Below, piece by piece: positions 32,711 to 46,384 of a DNA stretch of 64,000 nucleotides. Source of the stretch: Emydura subglobosa (lineage: Eukaryota > Chordata > Testudines > Chelidae); NCBI GenBank assembly GCA_007922225.1, contig ML680053.1, forward strand, positions 22,132,379 to 22,196,378, given 5' to 3'. Both the position numbers and the translations under genes were made by a program. The notes beneath the pieces are model-generated. The model saw nothing but the letters and a program-made list of their open reading frames with translations, was not told the DNA's origin and made no database searches. Numbering within the stretch: the stretch's first letter is position 1; every line of letters begins with the position of its first letter.

Positions 32711-34272
32711 TAAGAGGCAGCCCTGAAAACTACAGTGTAAGGTAGACCTAGCCACATTGCCTGGATCCACTTTGCTGGCCGCTGTGAGGTTGGTAGCACA
32801 GTAGCCATTACAGGAGCTCTCGAAGCTTCCCTTACATAGAAGAGAACCTCCTGTGGCCAGATCTGGTGGATTTAAAGCTTCTGGGCACAAAGTGGCAGAA
32901 ATGCACTAGAGAAACTGGCCCCATATCATAATCTGTGCAGAGCATCTATCATTAATATGGGTGCTACAGAATAAAAAAAACAGATTTGAAAACAAAATTG
33001 GATTATGGAGGACTTTCTCCATGCAATGTCAACTAGAACTGATCTTGGTATTTATGGATAGGTCTATATTGAAAATTTTCCCCACTTCTTTATTCCCCAC
33101 AAAGTAATTTGAGTAATCATAGCTTGTGTTCATTTACCTGTCATGTAGCTATAGACATAGACAGTTCAGACAAAAGGAGATTATTTGAGTTGTTTGAATG
33201 GGTCCAGCATAGTTTGAGTTCTTCTGAATATAGGGCAGCCATAAGAATATAGTTTGGGAGATCATAATCTATTGTAATATACTTCAAAGTCAGGGACCCC
33301 TAAATATATCATTACCACTTTTAAACAACCTTTGGCCAGCAGTGCATTTGTAATTCTAAATTCTTCATCAAAACTTACTTTGATTTAGTACTTTTATATA
33401 TATTGTGCTGTATCAGGTAATGTTCCATGAAGATACATTAATCCAAGGCAAACTGGGCAGATGGAACTCGTTTTGAGATTCTTAATTATTCAATGTTATT
33501 ATTAATGTCTGTAATCTGCATAAATGCATCTTGATATATAAAGCTGTGACATTAAGTAATATTCTCTATAATTACTTCTGATCTTTGAATGCTTTTAGCC
33601 AGACAAAACCCTGACAATCTTTTCCCTAAAGTCATACTTTTTCAATAATTATGCTTCATTAAAAGTGAAAGATTGCAAGGATTTATGCTGGATGCCTTTC
33701 TTAGGAGGCACAGCCAGTAGAACTGTGCTTTTTATTCATCTCCAAACACACATGGGCTTTGGTCTGAGAATTTTGGAGGTATGGTTTCCCCTTTGCAAAA
33801 TGATGATCCTCGCAAAACAGTAAAAATTAGAATGCAATAGGTACAGCTCAGGATTAAGCAGAGAGTTGTCAGAACTGCTGAGCCGTCAGACCAAACCTCA
33901 AAAGCCAAGTAAGGAGGTTTTGTAGGAGGGAAATCATGGCTTGAAGAGAGAAAGAAACCACCGTATCAGCCAAAATTGCTGTCCTAGATTTCCTTCAGCT
34001 GGACTTCCATTATTAATATTCTATGCCATCGACTCTGGCTGTTGTGTCTTCCCTCCATCCCCAGAAATGTAACTTAATTTAAAAGATCTGAAGTAACTAA
34101 CATGTACCAACCCATCCTTCCAAACTAAATCACATTTCCCCCCTTTTCTTCTCTTTCCCTCTCCCTAAACTTTGTGTAACTTAGGCCCCAATTCTACAAA
34201 CACACACGTTACTTTATGTGCCTGAATAGTTCAATGGAACAAACTCAGTTTATAAAGATACTTATAACCTTA
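32711..34272. other. Unassigned stretch
   Basis: No gene or repeat is recognised. The segment includes AT-rich DNA typical of non-repetitive introns or intergenic DNA. Confidence 0.4.
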
Positions 34273-34315
34273 CTTACCCAAGGAGATTACATGGATTGCA
34301 ATCTCCTTGGGTAAG
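34273..34315. repeat. Perfect 16-bp inverted repeat with 11-nt loop
   Basis: The arms CTTACCCAAGGAGATT (34273-34288) and its exact reverse complement (34300-34315) flank the 11-base loop ACATGGATTGC. No surrounding mobile element was identified. It could be a snap-back mutation product or the centre of a small palindromic element. No terminator or RNA gene context is visible. Confidence 0.85.
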
Positions 34316-36369
34316 AGACCTTGTAAAGCATAATGTATACCAAGAGCACAAGAGACAAGTAAATAGTAATAATATTAAAATCTTGGTAAACTCTAACATG
34401 AAGATCAATGAAAGTTCAGTGAGATCAGGGAGGAATTTGAGTGACTGAAAAATTGGGGATTGTTTGACAAGACAAAATTTATGGCAATTTTGTTTCTCAT
34501 AGTTCCTTCCTCTTCCCTGCAGTTTTCTATATCTTGTTAGATTTTCAATTGACAAGGCTGAAGATTATAGTTGTACTAAGATAAGACAGCACTTTATTCT
34601 CTGTTTGCTTCCAGCAGGTGAAATCTCAGTTCAGTCTGTCTAAGACTGGGGGGAAATAGGCACTATAATAAAGAGATTTACTAATAAGCAATTTCTTTTT
34701 CTGGTCACTCCCTTCTTTTATTTTTCTCCCTTTGCTTTCTCCCCTTTTCACTTACGTCTTGGCAGCCTCAGAACATGCTTCCCTCACAACATAGCAGAAT
34801 TCGAGTGAAAATAACTTCTGCCAATATTGCTAGATAAGTACTACTTATAGAGAGGGGAAGAGGAAAATAAAGAACTGGGAACTCATTGGTAGAGGAAGCT
34901 TTATAAAACTATACTGGAACCTTTCTTCTGCTTCAGATATTTCTGATAAAGCCATTCCTCCTATTAAGCTTCCAACTTTCTGTGCTGAATTTATAAAGTC
35001 AGAGTCAGAGTCTGAAAGAAGAGGAAAAGGCAGTTGTACTCTTGGAGTTATCCCGCCCTCTCCAAAATAACCAACTTATTCCTGACTGGATACAGATTGT
35101 AGCACTTGGAATTTATGGATGGAAATTATGCTGAAACAGCTAAATCTCTTTTTCCAACTACAATTTAACACCAGGACATGTTTTTGAATTAGTTACAACA
35201 TGAAAAAGGTTTTCCCAACATTAATCGGTTCCTCTGCTTTTCAGATGTGATCTAGTTTTGTAAAATCCGTCTGCAGTTTTTTGTGCTGACTAATCTTTCC
35301 TCATAACTCAGTCTGAAAACCCTAAATAACATTGATTGTCCTCCATTGCTCCTTTTCAGTCTCAGCAGTGCCCTTTCTATAATGCAATGTGGTGTACTCT
35401 TTTAGAGTACAGATCCTATGATTATTTTTGAAACCTAGCCTTCATCTCATGCTTATTGACACTGCCAGTCAATCTTCTGAATTGTACAGAAAGGTCTTTT
35501 GCAATCCAGATACTGCATATTATGTCATCTCTTCGCCTTCATCTATAATTTTAATAGAATAAGAATTCAGGAATGTCTATCATAAAAATATCGTCTGCTT
35601 CTCTGGAAAGAAGATGTATAATCCTTTCGTGTATGCAAATGCTAGTGCTTGTGGAATATGTGCCAATTTGACAACTCTAGAGAGAGATTAGCATCCTTAG
35701 TAATTTGAGGATGACAGGTTTTATATAAGACTCAGCTTCAACAAAACACTGAAGCAAATGTTCAACTTTAGACATGTTCTGTTCTATATAGGTTCTTATG
35801 CTACTCTCATCACAGAAGCATCTGAGTGACTTCCTGTAGTGCATTCAATGTAACTAACATCTATCACGTGGTGTTTGCTCTCTCACTCTTTTCCTAGAGG
35901 GAGAAGCTTGTGCAATAGAGTGTCTAGTTTGGGTAGATTTTTTCTTTAATATACATGTTACTATGAATGTTAGAGAAGGGAAGGTCAAAAAATACACTTG
36001 GCACAGAAGGTGGTGAGGTTTTTGATGGTTCTTAGTTCTTGGGGGAATTCATTCCACCATCTCAAAATGGACTGTGAGAAAGTATTGTCTCCCACGCATA
36101 TATTTTACCCTTATTGCAGAGTTACACTGTGCCAGAGGCATGAAACTGTCAATCACAGTATTCATCCTGAAGTTTAGTGAGATGTTAAATATTCTGATCC
36201 CAGATAATGGAGGGCTGTGAAAATAAGGACTAAAACCTTGAACAAGGTGTGACATTCTATGGAAAGGCAATATAAAAAGCAGAGGATAAGCTTGGTATGT
36301 TTGCAGTAGATTATGTTGAGAAGGAAACATCCTGCAGCATTATGTATTAGTTGGAGTTTCATAAGTGCT
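34316..36369. other. Mostly unassigned; weak CR1-like piece at 35250-35560
   Basis: Plus-strand TTTCCTCATAACTCAGTCTG, CTCCTTTTCAGTCTC and AATGCAATGTGGTGTACTC follow, in order, the reverse of an old CR1-type LINE 3' end, but with heavy loss. The rest has no recognised feature. Confidence 0.4.
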
Positions 36370-37330
36370 AAAGGCTTTGAGCCCAGCTGTATTGCTGTGG
36401 TCCAGCCAAGAAGTGATTAATAATGAAGGCGTGAATAATTGAGGCCAGGGTCATTGTCTGTCAGGATGGCATGCAGTCTCCTAACTGACCAAAGATGATA
36501 AAAGTAGTACTTGTGGATGCTGCAATGCAAGATTTTTAGCATCAGCAAGGAATCCAAGAGTACCCCTAGACTATGTACTGAATTGACCAATTCTGGTTGT
36601 AAACCTTCAACCAAAGGAAACTGCACCATGGTTTCAAAACTCTTCAAAATATTTTCCTTTGCCCTCCGTCACCTCTGTCTTGCTAAGGTTCACCATCAGC
36701 CAACTGTTCCCTTCATCTCTGAGCTGATCTCTTCCAAGTACTGGGCCATCTTGATGGTAGTAGTGTGGTCATTTGTGTCAAAGGACAGGTAGAGTTGTCT
36801 CAATTACATATTGCTGGCAGCTGAGTCTGTCGTTTGACCAGTTCACCTAATGGTTTCATGTTGATGTTGAAAAGGACCGGAGAGAGAACTGATCCTTGTG
36901 GGATGTGAGGGATCGAGTGTTGGAGGTACAATTTCTTATCACTACTCATTGGATACGTCCCTTCAGGATGGATTAAAACCAATTAAGTGCATTAACCTGG
37001 ATCCCTGAGACGTCTCAGGTGAGAATAGAATCTCATGGTCAACAGTGTCAAATGCTGCAGAGAGGCCAGGAGGATAAGAAGGGATATCGGTCCTCTATCC
37101 ATTGTCTGAAGTAGCTTATCCATCACTGCCACTAAAATGGTTTCAGTTCCATGTCCTGGCCTAAATCCAGACTGTGCCAGAATGTTAACTCTAGTTAGGT
37201 GAGCTTATGGTTGGCCTTTGGCTAGCTTCTTTATGAGCTTGCTGTGGAATGGGAGGTTTGACAGTGGGTGGTCATTGGCTAGAACCGATGTATCCAGTCC
37301 TCTTAATGTCAATGGGGCTATTCATGCTTA
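36370..37330 (-). mobile_element. L2-like LINE reverse-transcriptase fragment
   Basis: On the minus strand the order is SGFRPGHGTETILVAVMDKL (about 37130-37190), ISLLILLASLHHLTLL with the former Asp lost, PQGSVLSPVLFNINMKPLGE (36840-36910) and then RQLYLSFDT where YADD-like sequence is expected. The MKPLGE segment after motif B is typical of L2. The catalytic Asp pair is not preserved and several stops occur. The frames at 36800-36982 and 36417-36647 are open remnants. Confidence 0.75.
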
Positions 37331-37372
37331 AAGATAAGCATGCGCTGAACTGCTTTGCTAGATTGGGGCCTA
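37300..37372. repeat. Short interspersed repeat (GCTTAAAGATAAGC family), copy 2
   Basis: It shares motif order with 4065-4150 (see there): TCAATGGGGCTATTCATGC, GCTTAAAGATAAGCATG, TTTGCTAGATTGGGGCCTA. It abuts the start of the L2-like fragment. Confidence 0.6.
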
Positions 37373-40300
37373 AATAATTTAGATAGATAAATATTTATAT
37401 ACAGAACAAGTTCAACTTCATTGCAAACTTCAGCTTAAAGGTATACAAGAAATTCAAATGCAAACATCTAGTGATATTTCTCAGGGAATTACTTGCAGGC
37501 TCTCCTGTTGCATTTGTGTGAATGGGAATGATTTTAGTAAGAAATCAATTAACACCAATTTATAGGGTGCTGTATGTTTTCCCCTTGCAAATCCTCTAGC
37601 TCGTATGTAGAAAGAAGAGAGCCCTTGCTCTGTGTATTCTCTGCCTTTCTCTGTGTACTCTCTGCCTATCTCCACCTTATCTGCTCCTGAGGCGGGTATC
37701 TGCTGTGAAGCCCCTGTTTTCCCAGAGTTGTGATGCAAGGAACCTCATAGAGTGTGTGGAATCCTTCCTCCCTCCTACTCTCCTGCGAAGCTACATCAGG
37801 ACTAGGCCAATCTAGAAGGTCCAGTGTGAAAGCCCATTAAAGTCAATGGAAAGAATTCCATTGGCATCAATGGGTTTTGGATCTGGCCCTATATTTATTC
37901 AGAGATCTATAATCACTTTGACTCAGACTCAATAACAAAGGAAATGGGTGAAAAGCAATCGAAAACAGAAATGACTTTGATGGTACATAGAATAAGTAAC
38001 AGTATCACACATTTTAGAAAGTGTGGGCTAAGCAGGAAAACTATCACTGCCATTTGTATCTCTTCTAGAAGTCCATTGAACAACAATTCCTTTTTTAAAA
38101 AGAATTAAGCTGTGGACACTTTAAACTCTGTGTACGGGCTGGCTAGCTGCCCATAAAACAAAACAACAACATCTGATTGACCTTGTACTCTTGCAGATGA
38201 AAGCGGTCTGTGACTAACAGAATTACATCACAGAAGCTTTTTTAGTGCTCTCTCCCCTTTTATGCATAAATATTTCAAATTAGTAGCCACTGTCCAGGAT
38301 GATAAATATTCAGCCTGGAAAGCTTCTCCTACAATTTAGACAAGGCATTTTTTTTTTAAAGCTGGAAGAACATTAAGTATTCACTCAGTTCCTCAAAATG
38401 AAATCCTCAAAGGATTATCTAAGATCCTAACCTGTTTCTTCCATACCCAAAAGCACCACTGGATTTTAATGGGAATTTTGGCTTACAGGATCAGGACTTT
38501 ATAGCGATGTGAGACTCGTGAAAGAATGCACGGTGGGATAATCAAAAGGGAGATCAACAAAACTAAGTGGGATCTAGATGCCCAGTTCTTTTAGGCTCCT
38601 TTGAGTCTCAAGGCCCAAAATACTACAGAATATTTTAATATGATCACAGCAGTAGATATACTGTATATTGTCCATGAATACAATTCCTAGGAAACGTAGG
38701 TAGATTATATGTATTCCTTTTTCATGCTGCAAATAGCAGAGGGCCTAAAATCCCTTTGGGGATGGATGGCTACCTGTGATTGTTTGCTTATCCATGCTCT
38801 CATACTTTGATTTTTCTCTCATTTTCTGATTTCAAAGTAGCCACCCTTTTACATTCCCTGCTCCAAAGAATTATAGGTCCCTTTCCCCTTCTGCTCTGGA
38901 TCCATTCTTACTTTGATCCCAGCCTCTTTTGTCCCTTTATAAAAACTCTGCTTCGTTCTTTCGTTTTGTATCTCCAAATGAATTCCCTTTCTTGAAGACC
39001 TTGCTCAGAGCTAGAGTGAGTGACTCAACCAGCAGCACACAAGTCCTTCATGTGTCTTTTTCAACCTCTTCTCTCCGACTTCCCTCTAATCACTCTTGCT
39101 TGCTCCCCTTTTTCATGTCTTGTCTATCTTATGTTTCTCTTTCAAATCTCTCCCTCTGGTCTACTGGTGAGTGAATCTCAAAATGCTGTGAGGCTTGTTT
39201 TGATTTGCAGATATAAGTCTGGATAATTAAATTCTTTGACATGCATAACTGGGCTGAAAAACCGATGAGAACTTTATTGTGAGATTTCCAGACCAGTGGA
39301 CGTAGTTTTAAAAAAGTCACTAGATAAGATACGACCTCTGTGAGCAGGTATTCCCTGTATTTATAATGGAGTAATGAAAGAATTGGCAGTAGCTTACCTA
39401 TCAGTAAAGAGGCAAAAGAAATCATGGGTAAATATCCACAACTTGGTTAATTTTAAATTGTTAATTGTAACTTGGTTAATATTCTATACAGTTGATATTG
39501 ATTTTCTTTTGCCTTAGAGTAGACAGCTCAATTCTGAAAAGGGATAAGTAACATAAGAGCTATTTCCATTCAAAGATAAAAGGTTTTGTAGAAGCTAGCT
39601 TCACCCCAAATTTCTCCTTGATCTAATCCATGAACTGGGTGGCATGTACAGTACAGTTTTTATCTTTTTAATTTGATGTGGATTATATGTCCCTACAGAA
39701 TAAGGTGTGAATGTGAAATGGCATGTACAATCTGCAACAAGGAAAGGAAGTGGCAAATGAAGTTTGTCTAGTAGTCAAGAGTCATGCTGTAGAATGGCCA
39801 ATGGGCCATTTAACAATAAAACTCCATTGCTAAAGAGTTTAGCTGAGACTTGGATCACGTTGAAAGTAGAATTTTTTTGAAAGAGGAGAATTATAATTGT
39901 ATATCACTTATAATAATCGCTTATAATGATGAAAAATCACTATTATATATAGATATAAAAATAAATAAAATCACTTTGCTAAAGGTGAGGAGGAAGAAGA
40001 GTGATTTACCAAGAATCACATACTGGGACCATTACAGAGCTAGAAGTAGTCCACACATCTGCTATTCTCGGTCTATTGGAATATACAGATTAGGGACAGA
40101 TTTTTCAAAGAGACAGGCATTTAAGACTGACTTTAAACTATTGTGTACACATTTTTTCATGCCTCAGCTAGTTGCATTTGTAACCCCGAGAGCACAGTGT
40201 GCATTTTTGTCCTCTCTAGTGGCTGGCCAACATAACAGGATGCAAGCCTACTACAGTCACCAGCATGAGGAGTTACACCTCTTGCTTTAGTAGCTCAGTG

Positions 40301-40439
40301 CTGAAAACCCAGGCGTGGAACCATAATGGGGGCAGGGGATTGTAAAGTACAGGCTTTTCACATGATATGTATGATGCTATGCCTAAGTCTTGCAGATTTC
40401 TTCTGCATAACATTTCTAACAGCCTTTCCTATCCATTCA
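37373..40439. other. Unassigned stretch
   Basis: No gene is recognised. Fragments such as TCAATGGAAAGAATTCCATTG (37850-37870), itself an inverted repeat, and GGATTTTAATGGGAATTTTG (38461) suggest old palindromic repeats. The longest frame here (39850-40290, 146 codons) has Lys/Ile-rich composition and no domain. Overlapping frames at 38780-39226 also show nothing. Confidence 0.4.
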
Positions 40440-41120
40440 CAGAGCTAAATTTTTTGTCCAGACTCACATCATCTGCAACATCCTTTTTCCTTTGACGAAT
40501 GCAATCTTGCCCTTCTCACATCCATCCAGAATGCTGTTGCAAAAGATATTTTCCTAGCCTCTCACTTTGAGCATGTCACCGCTCTCTTTGCAGCCCTCCA
40601 CTGGCTCCCTCTTCTCTATCACAAATATAAGCTTTTTGTCTATACTATCAAGACCCTTCACTATCCCCACACTACTCATCCCTTATTCAGAACCAAAAGG
40701 CCATCTACTACCTCCAATTGGCCCATGTCAGTCTATCACCTCCTTGTTAAATTTTCAGACAAGCACCTTCATACTTTAACCCAACTGTGCAGGCAGCATG
40801 GGAGAAACTCCCATAATCATCCAGAAAACTAACTCATTGTCCTTCAAATTGCTTAATTCCCCTATGCCATGAAGCCACAAAAAAAATTGATAATGGTTAG
40901 GCTGCTGGTGTGCTGAGACCACTGTCTATTATGCTGACCAATAAGGTCTCATTGTTTTTTTTGTATACACCCATCAGTCTGTCTGTATCCATCTGTCATC
41001 TTATTTTGTACTTGATTTGTAAGCTTTTTGGAGCAGGGACCATCTTTTTGTTCTGTGTTTGTACAGTACAACAGGGGTCTGGTCCATGACCTAGTTCCAA
41101 GGAGCTATGATACTACAAAT
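40440..41120 (+). mobile_element. L3-like (CR1/L2-group) LINE 3' end
   Basis: The order is characteristic: CATCCATCCAGAATGCTGTT, CACTTTGAGCATGTCACCGC, CCTCCACTGGCTCCCTCTTC (HWLP-like), then a tail with TTTGTAAGCTTTTTGGAGCA, GTTCTGTGTTTGTACAGTAC and GGGTCTGGTCCATGACCTAG, ending TACTACAAATAA. This is the conserved end of an ancient amniote L3-like LINE. A C-terminal ORF2 stub remains with stops. Confidence 0.8.
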
Positions 41121-41880
41121 AACGATGCTTTGATTAGGTAATTGAACATCTGCAATATCAACTAAAATGTGGTCTTTGTATGCATTGTGATGTATGAAGT
41201 CCTACAGGAGTTGTGGGTTCTCTCTAAACCATAATAGATCTAGTGCACAATTCCTAGAATTTGTGTGAACATACCATGATGTTCAGTAAAGGCTGAAGTT
41301 ACAAGAATTACATGTTTTGTACAATTGTGGAAGTAGACAAAGTGATGATTTAAGACAAGTGAGCTGGACATACAAGAGGACATAAAGAAGTATACAAGAG
41401 GACAGGCCCTTTCTACACAAGGACTAGAAGTATTGTCCTGTGTGGGAGGGATAAGGCTCCATATCTGAAGATTAAGTAGGAGGCTAACTCGGCCATAATG
41501 TGTTGGGTCAGATAGCAATACTCTGACTAGTGTGTATGTATTGTATTGGCTGCTAATGAAAGGAATTTGAGCCACTGGAGTATTTTGTGACTATCTTATG
41601 CTCTAGGGGTTGGCCTACAAAGAAGACATAAGTGTTATTACAGTCAGCTAATGGAGATTTTCCTTAGTTCATGAGGTAGTGGCCTCCTGTTTTAGGCCAG
41701 AAAGTCATGAATTGTATTCCTATGCAACATGTACTTGATACGATCAGATAACACATTTTTGCAACTGACTGAAAAACAAGTTAGTAGTCTTAAAAGGAGC
41801 TCAGTTTTCCTCATGTATTGTAATCTTATAAATTAAAGTTACAGTCCAACTACAGAATTTACATCATATTGCATATTCAC
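41121..41880. other. Unassigned stretch
   Basis: No repeat or gene is named. The minus-strand frame 41240-41575 (111 codons) has no recognisable domain. Confidence 0.35.
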
Positions 41881-42030
41881 TAGTGCTGTCTCCTAGAAAT
41901 GGAAATTCCACCACCTTCCCTTATAGATTATTCTGGTTGCATATATCTGACTCATTTCCTGCTCTTCATTCTAAAATTTCTCTTCTCTTAATTTCATCCC
42001 ATTGTTTAATTTGTAGCCATTATGCTGGTT
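41881..42030 (-). mobile_element. CR1-group LINE 3' fragment
   Basis: GAAATGGAAATTCCACCACC is the complement of the GGTGGTGGAATCTCCATCC segment in the CR1 at 31527. AATTTCATCCCATTG also fits a CR1-group element read in reverse. The rest is too diverged. Confidence 0.5.
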
Positions 42031-42254
42031 CACAGCTAATGGTCACAATGTCAGTGCAATATGCTGATAAACTTGACAGTGTCAGGACACACTCCTTCTT
42101 TCAGTCAGGTCTTCCTTTATCCTTTGTAAAAAATAATGTATTGCTGATTGGGGATGTGGCGCAATTCAGCAGCTTGATGCAACCACATCATCTGATTCCT
42201 GGGCTGCTTAGCTTATTAAAGCTTTTTTAAAAGTTGACATCAGCCTTTACTAGA

Positions 42255-42350
42255 GTTGTAACAAAAACAACGAGAGTCCTGTAGCACCTTACAAATTTCT
42301 GCGGGCATAAGCTTTTGTGGGCTGCAACCCACTTCGTCAGATGCAGATGT
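42255..42350. repeat. Reptile SINE-like repeat fragment
   Basis: ACAACGAGAGTCCTGTAGCA, CCTTACAAATTTCTGCGGGC, ATAAGCTTTTGTGGGCTGCA and ACCCACTTCGTCAGATGCA are the recognisable end of a widespread reptile interspersed repeat. It has no coding capacity, and only about 90 bp are present. Confidence 0.65.
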
Positions 42351-44837
42351 GAATCATTCTATTGTATCAAAACAATATTTCTGTCAATTCAAGTGATTTT
42401 GGAATGAGACTGAGCTGATCTGACCTTTCATACCTGGAAGTGCACATCTGGCTTTACTGCTCTCAAATGCTTTCAGAAATTTGCCTATTGGGGTTTCATA
42501 AGGGTGGAGGGAAAATGCTATCTCATTAAAAAAAATTGCCTTCTTAGGTGAGATCAGCTAATAGTGACAGCTCTGCAGGAGTACTAGAGGTAAAAAATGT
42601 TGCAGCATATTTATATTTAACTATATCAATTTTGAAATACTAACTGTTCAGGTTATATATTAACAAAATGCCACTCTGGAATTAACTGAATTACACTCTG
42701 TGATCCTTGAAAATCAACTTGCTGTAGACAGTAATTAAGATGCTCCTTACAGAATCCTACTTACTGTAAATTCTTCCTCTTTCCACTTGTCACAGGTTAC
42801 AGACTGTGCTGGATTTGGGAAGTGTACAGGCGGTCTTACCATACTTCCAAATTTCTCACCTCTGCATTAAGTGCCTGGTTGTGATTAAAGTATTTTAGAG
42901 TTTGTGGTTCCAGAGGAAATTAATGATTTTTTGTGATTATTTTATATTTATAGGGTTTGTCACATTTTTTCTTTCATGATGTCACTACAGAGCCAGGGTG
43001 GTTTTTTTAACCTTTGTTACTAACATGGATTCAATTTTAACTGTGGTGTAACACAGGGTTTTTCTGAAAAATGTTATTGTTTTTCTAATGAAGCACTGTC
43101 AGAAAGCAGGATTTGCTGTTTCTTGTCTTCCACACAAACAATATTCTCATCTCTGGGGCAACATGTAGCCACTGTCTGCCCTATCAGTGTTTACTTAGGT
43201 GCCTTCTTATTCAAGTATACAGGCAAAATCCATGGATGAAATCCAGGCCCCATTAAGTCAAATGAAATTGTGATTGACCTCAGAAGAGTCAGGATTTCAC
43301 CCAATAGGTACAAAAGAACATTTCCTAAAAGCTGTTTAGCTTATCTGTACTTCCTTTTGGACAAACAATAGGAATGAGGAAAGGTTTGTCCCTCCATTTA
43401 AGATGATTTACAGCCATTTTTTTCTGTGCAATGTTTATATAAAACCTTCCTCTGAGTCACTGAGCTGTAGGTAATAGACAGATGTTCTTGATCCCTTGAG
43501 TGTCATACCATTATCTTTTCTTAGAAGTAAAATTAAACTCTTGATCAATTAGTGATTCTCTGGGAATCCCTGTTCTAGATAATATCTGGCATCATTCTTA
43601 ACTCTGATCTATGCCAATACAATATAGGGACACTGCTTTTAGTGGACCCCATGGAATAATTATAATAAACTAAGGTTGTAGTCTGGTAACCCAGTTGGCT
43701 CATTTTTCAGAAGCTTTAAAATACCTATTTCAAGACAAAAAGCTTAAAAGAATTGATAGTGAATATATTGTCATTTAGCATGTCATAAGAATATTATACC
43801 TTAGAAAGCCATGCTACAAACTCAGGAAATTCCCAGGTATCAACACCAACCTTAACTTGCCTCACATCATGGCCCATCTTCTAACCTTTATTCATACCTA
43901 ACCAGTGTTCCACACAGGAGGAGATTCCCACCAGTTGCCACATCACATATGAAAGCTTTGTCTGTTGAATGTATAATTCCATGTGTATGGGCTAGTTGTA
44001 CCGTATGATATAGAATTCACATCCAATTTTCCAGTCTGTATTAGATACAAAGGATGTCTCCTCAATGCACAGGGAAGGTGTAGTAATGCTTAAGCAATTC
44101 TTAGGGCACTGGTCAGACCTGAGATGTCTTAAGTCTGCAGGACTAGCCAATTTCTCCCGGAAGATGGGGCTGGGATATCAAAGTGTCTCTTGTTATGGGG
44201 AGGAAGAGTCAGGTCTCCTATGTACAACCAATCCTAACCTACTCTGACTTCCTTTCCTATGAACCTCTCCTCCTTCCTTGACCTGTCTAGAGATACCTGT
44301 CCCACTGCCTTATGCCTCCAGTTCTTTCCTCTTTGAAAAGCAGAAGGGACAGGCAGCTGAGAGAAGCAGAGTTAACTTAGAATCCAGAGCAGAACTTGGG
44401 AAGAAAGGGACAGAACTAACATGGAGCCAATCCCAGAGTTCAGGGTGGGACAGAACTAGCATGGAGTTTAGTGGAACTCAGGTTCTAGAGGGTCTGTGAT
44501 GGGAGCGGAGCTTATATGGCCAGCTGGCCTGGTCTTTGGGGACTCACTTTGATTGCTTCAAAATAGGGATCTGAAGAGGTCTAGAGAGGGGGCTGTGGGT
44601 TCCTTCTTTGTCTGGATGATAAAGCGACAGAGGCAAAGTTGAGGCTATGGGGGAAGAAACAGAAGACAAATGGGCCAATTTAACTTGTTCTCATGGTTCT
44701 TCTTAGCGTCCGAAAGTCTATTATATGCATTCCGAGAAAGATTATAGTATTGTATATTAAAGCGGTTACTGCATCACTACAAAAATAGAGATTTACCCAA
44801 GGTGTGGTTCAGATAACAACTTCTCTTTACTTGTGAG
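42351..44837. other. Unassigned stretch
   Basis: No gene or named repeat. The frames at 44065-44247 and 44278-44499 have no recognisable domain. CCCATTAAGTCAAATGAAAT at about 43250 hints at an old palindromic repeat. Confidence 0.35.
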
Positions 44838-45000
44838 ACAGTGCGGTCTAGCGGAATGAGCATGGATTTGGGTGCCACCAATTACTGCATTCTAGTCCTG
44901 GTTGTGTGTCTGACTTCTTGTGTTGCATTGGCCATTTCACTTTATCCATCTACACAATGAAGATTACATTCAGAGACTAACTTTATTTTTGCTTTGTGCA
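44838..45000 (+). repeat. MIR-like SINE
   Basis: The head is recognisable (GTGCGGTCTAGCGGAATGAG, then CATGGATTTGGGTGCCACCA, then AGTCCTGGTTGTGTGTCTGA), followed by ATTTCACTTTATCCATCTAC. The tRNA-like A-box and B-box traces are diverged and the element is ancient. Confidence 0.7.
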
Positions 45001-46384
45001 TGAGGACACTGCCTCAGCAACATACACATCAAAGACATACAGTTAGCCCTTGCTGACTGTAGACAATATTTATTTTATAAATTATTTCTGTGGCAGAACT
45101 TTGGCTAACCCAGGGTTCAGTACTATCTCTCAAAATTGCTAAGAGGTGAATGCAGCTGCAGCAAACCTCAGAACAGTGATAGCGACCAGCACAACTATTT
45201 GATCTTGTGGCCAACATATTTTGAAGGAAGCCACAGCTATGTTGTTTGGATATTCAGCTACTTTTTCTTCCAATCTCTTGTTAGGAAGTTATATCACATA
45301 CTATGTGGTCTTCAAGAATTCAATTGCTAAAACTGCTGATCCATATCAGAAAAGCAGTGGAATCACTTCCTAAGATATGAGTAAGTTTCATCTAAAACGA
45401 AAAGCAGATAAATCTAAATCTTTTCCAAATTAAGTTTAATTACTAACAAAAATGTGAATATTTAGCTCTAGCTTCTCTGTTGCTTCAGTTGTGCTATGAG
45501 ACAATTGAACTAAATGCCACTGACAGTGGAATGCTACAGTGGTTTATTATGATTGGTGGACTAAAATTTATCGAAGTAGAAACTACTGACTACAATTTAT
45601 CTAAGTGCTAGTTACACATTAGACATTTTGACTTTAATAAGCTGCTTAGATGCACACTAAAACAATAAACCCCATTCCTGCAAAATCCTTCATTTTAACT
45701 GTTTTCACAGTGCACTGTTGTACCTTTTTAAAAGTTTAGCCTTTTGTAGAACAGAAGAAAATATTTTGCTTTCAAAATGAGATACATTTCTGTCCTGTGC
45801 ACTTGTAGAGCAGAACAGACTTTTGGTTTAATTATTTACAAGTCATTTATGAACAGGGATTTACAAACCTCAAAGCAATTGGTTAGAAAATACCATTGAA
45901 CAACTTTTTACATCCTTCTGCTCTTCTCATAAGATGTGTACCATTACCAGAGCTTATGATGCCCTTCAATTTTCTTGAATCTCACCTAGACCAAATGAAG
46001 CAAAGTCATGGAGGATGTGTAGTTGCTGAATGGAGATAGATAATGATTCTTTCCTTTCTCTCCTCACTTGTACATATATTACTTACCGGCAGCCTTAGCT
46101 TGTAACATGGCTTTGTTCATGGAGAGAGGATGCTCTGTTCTTATTACTTATTAAAAATGTGATTAATTTATGGGATAGATTGTGTCCTGCTCCTCAGTGT
46201 CTGTACAGGTGGAAGGGGAGTAAACAAGGAGCCTCCTTCCCTCGTGCTTTCTTTATGTTCCAACAGCGCACAAATTGCATGCAACTAGCCATTACAAGAG
46301 GGGTGATGAGAAGATGGAAAGACTGAAGTGTGTAATTATAAACTACAGTCAAGCTTGCTCTGCAGACTTGGCAGTTCTAGGAGG
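45001..46384. other. Unassigned stretch
   Basis: No gene or repeat is recognised; the frames at 45029-45330 are short and uninformative. Confidence 0.35.

Noticed and set aside
39850..40290. 146-codon plus-strand frame
   Set aside because: Low-complexity Lys/Ile/Ser composition, no domain and no splice or promoter context.
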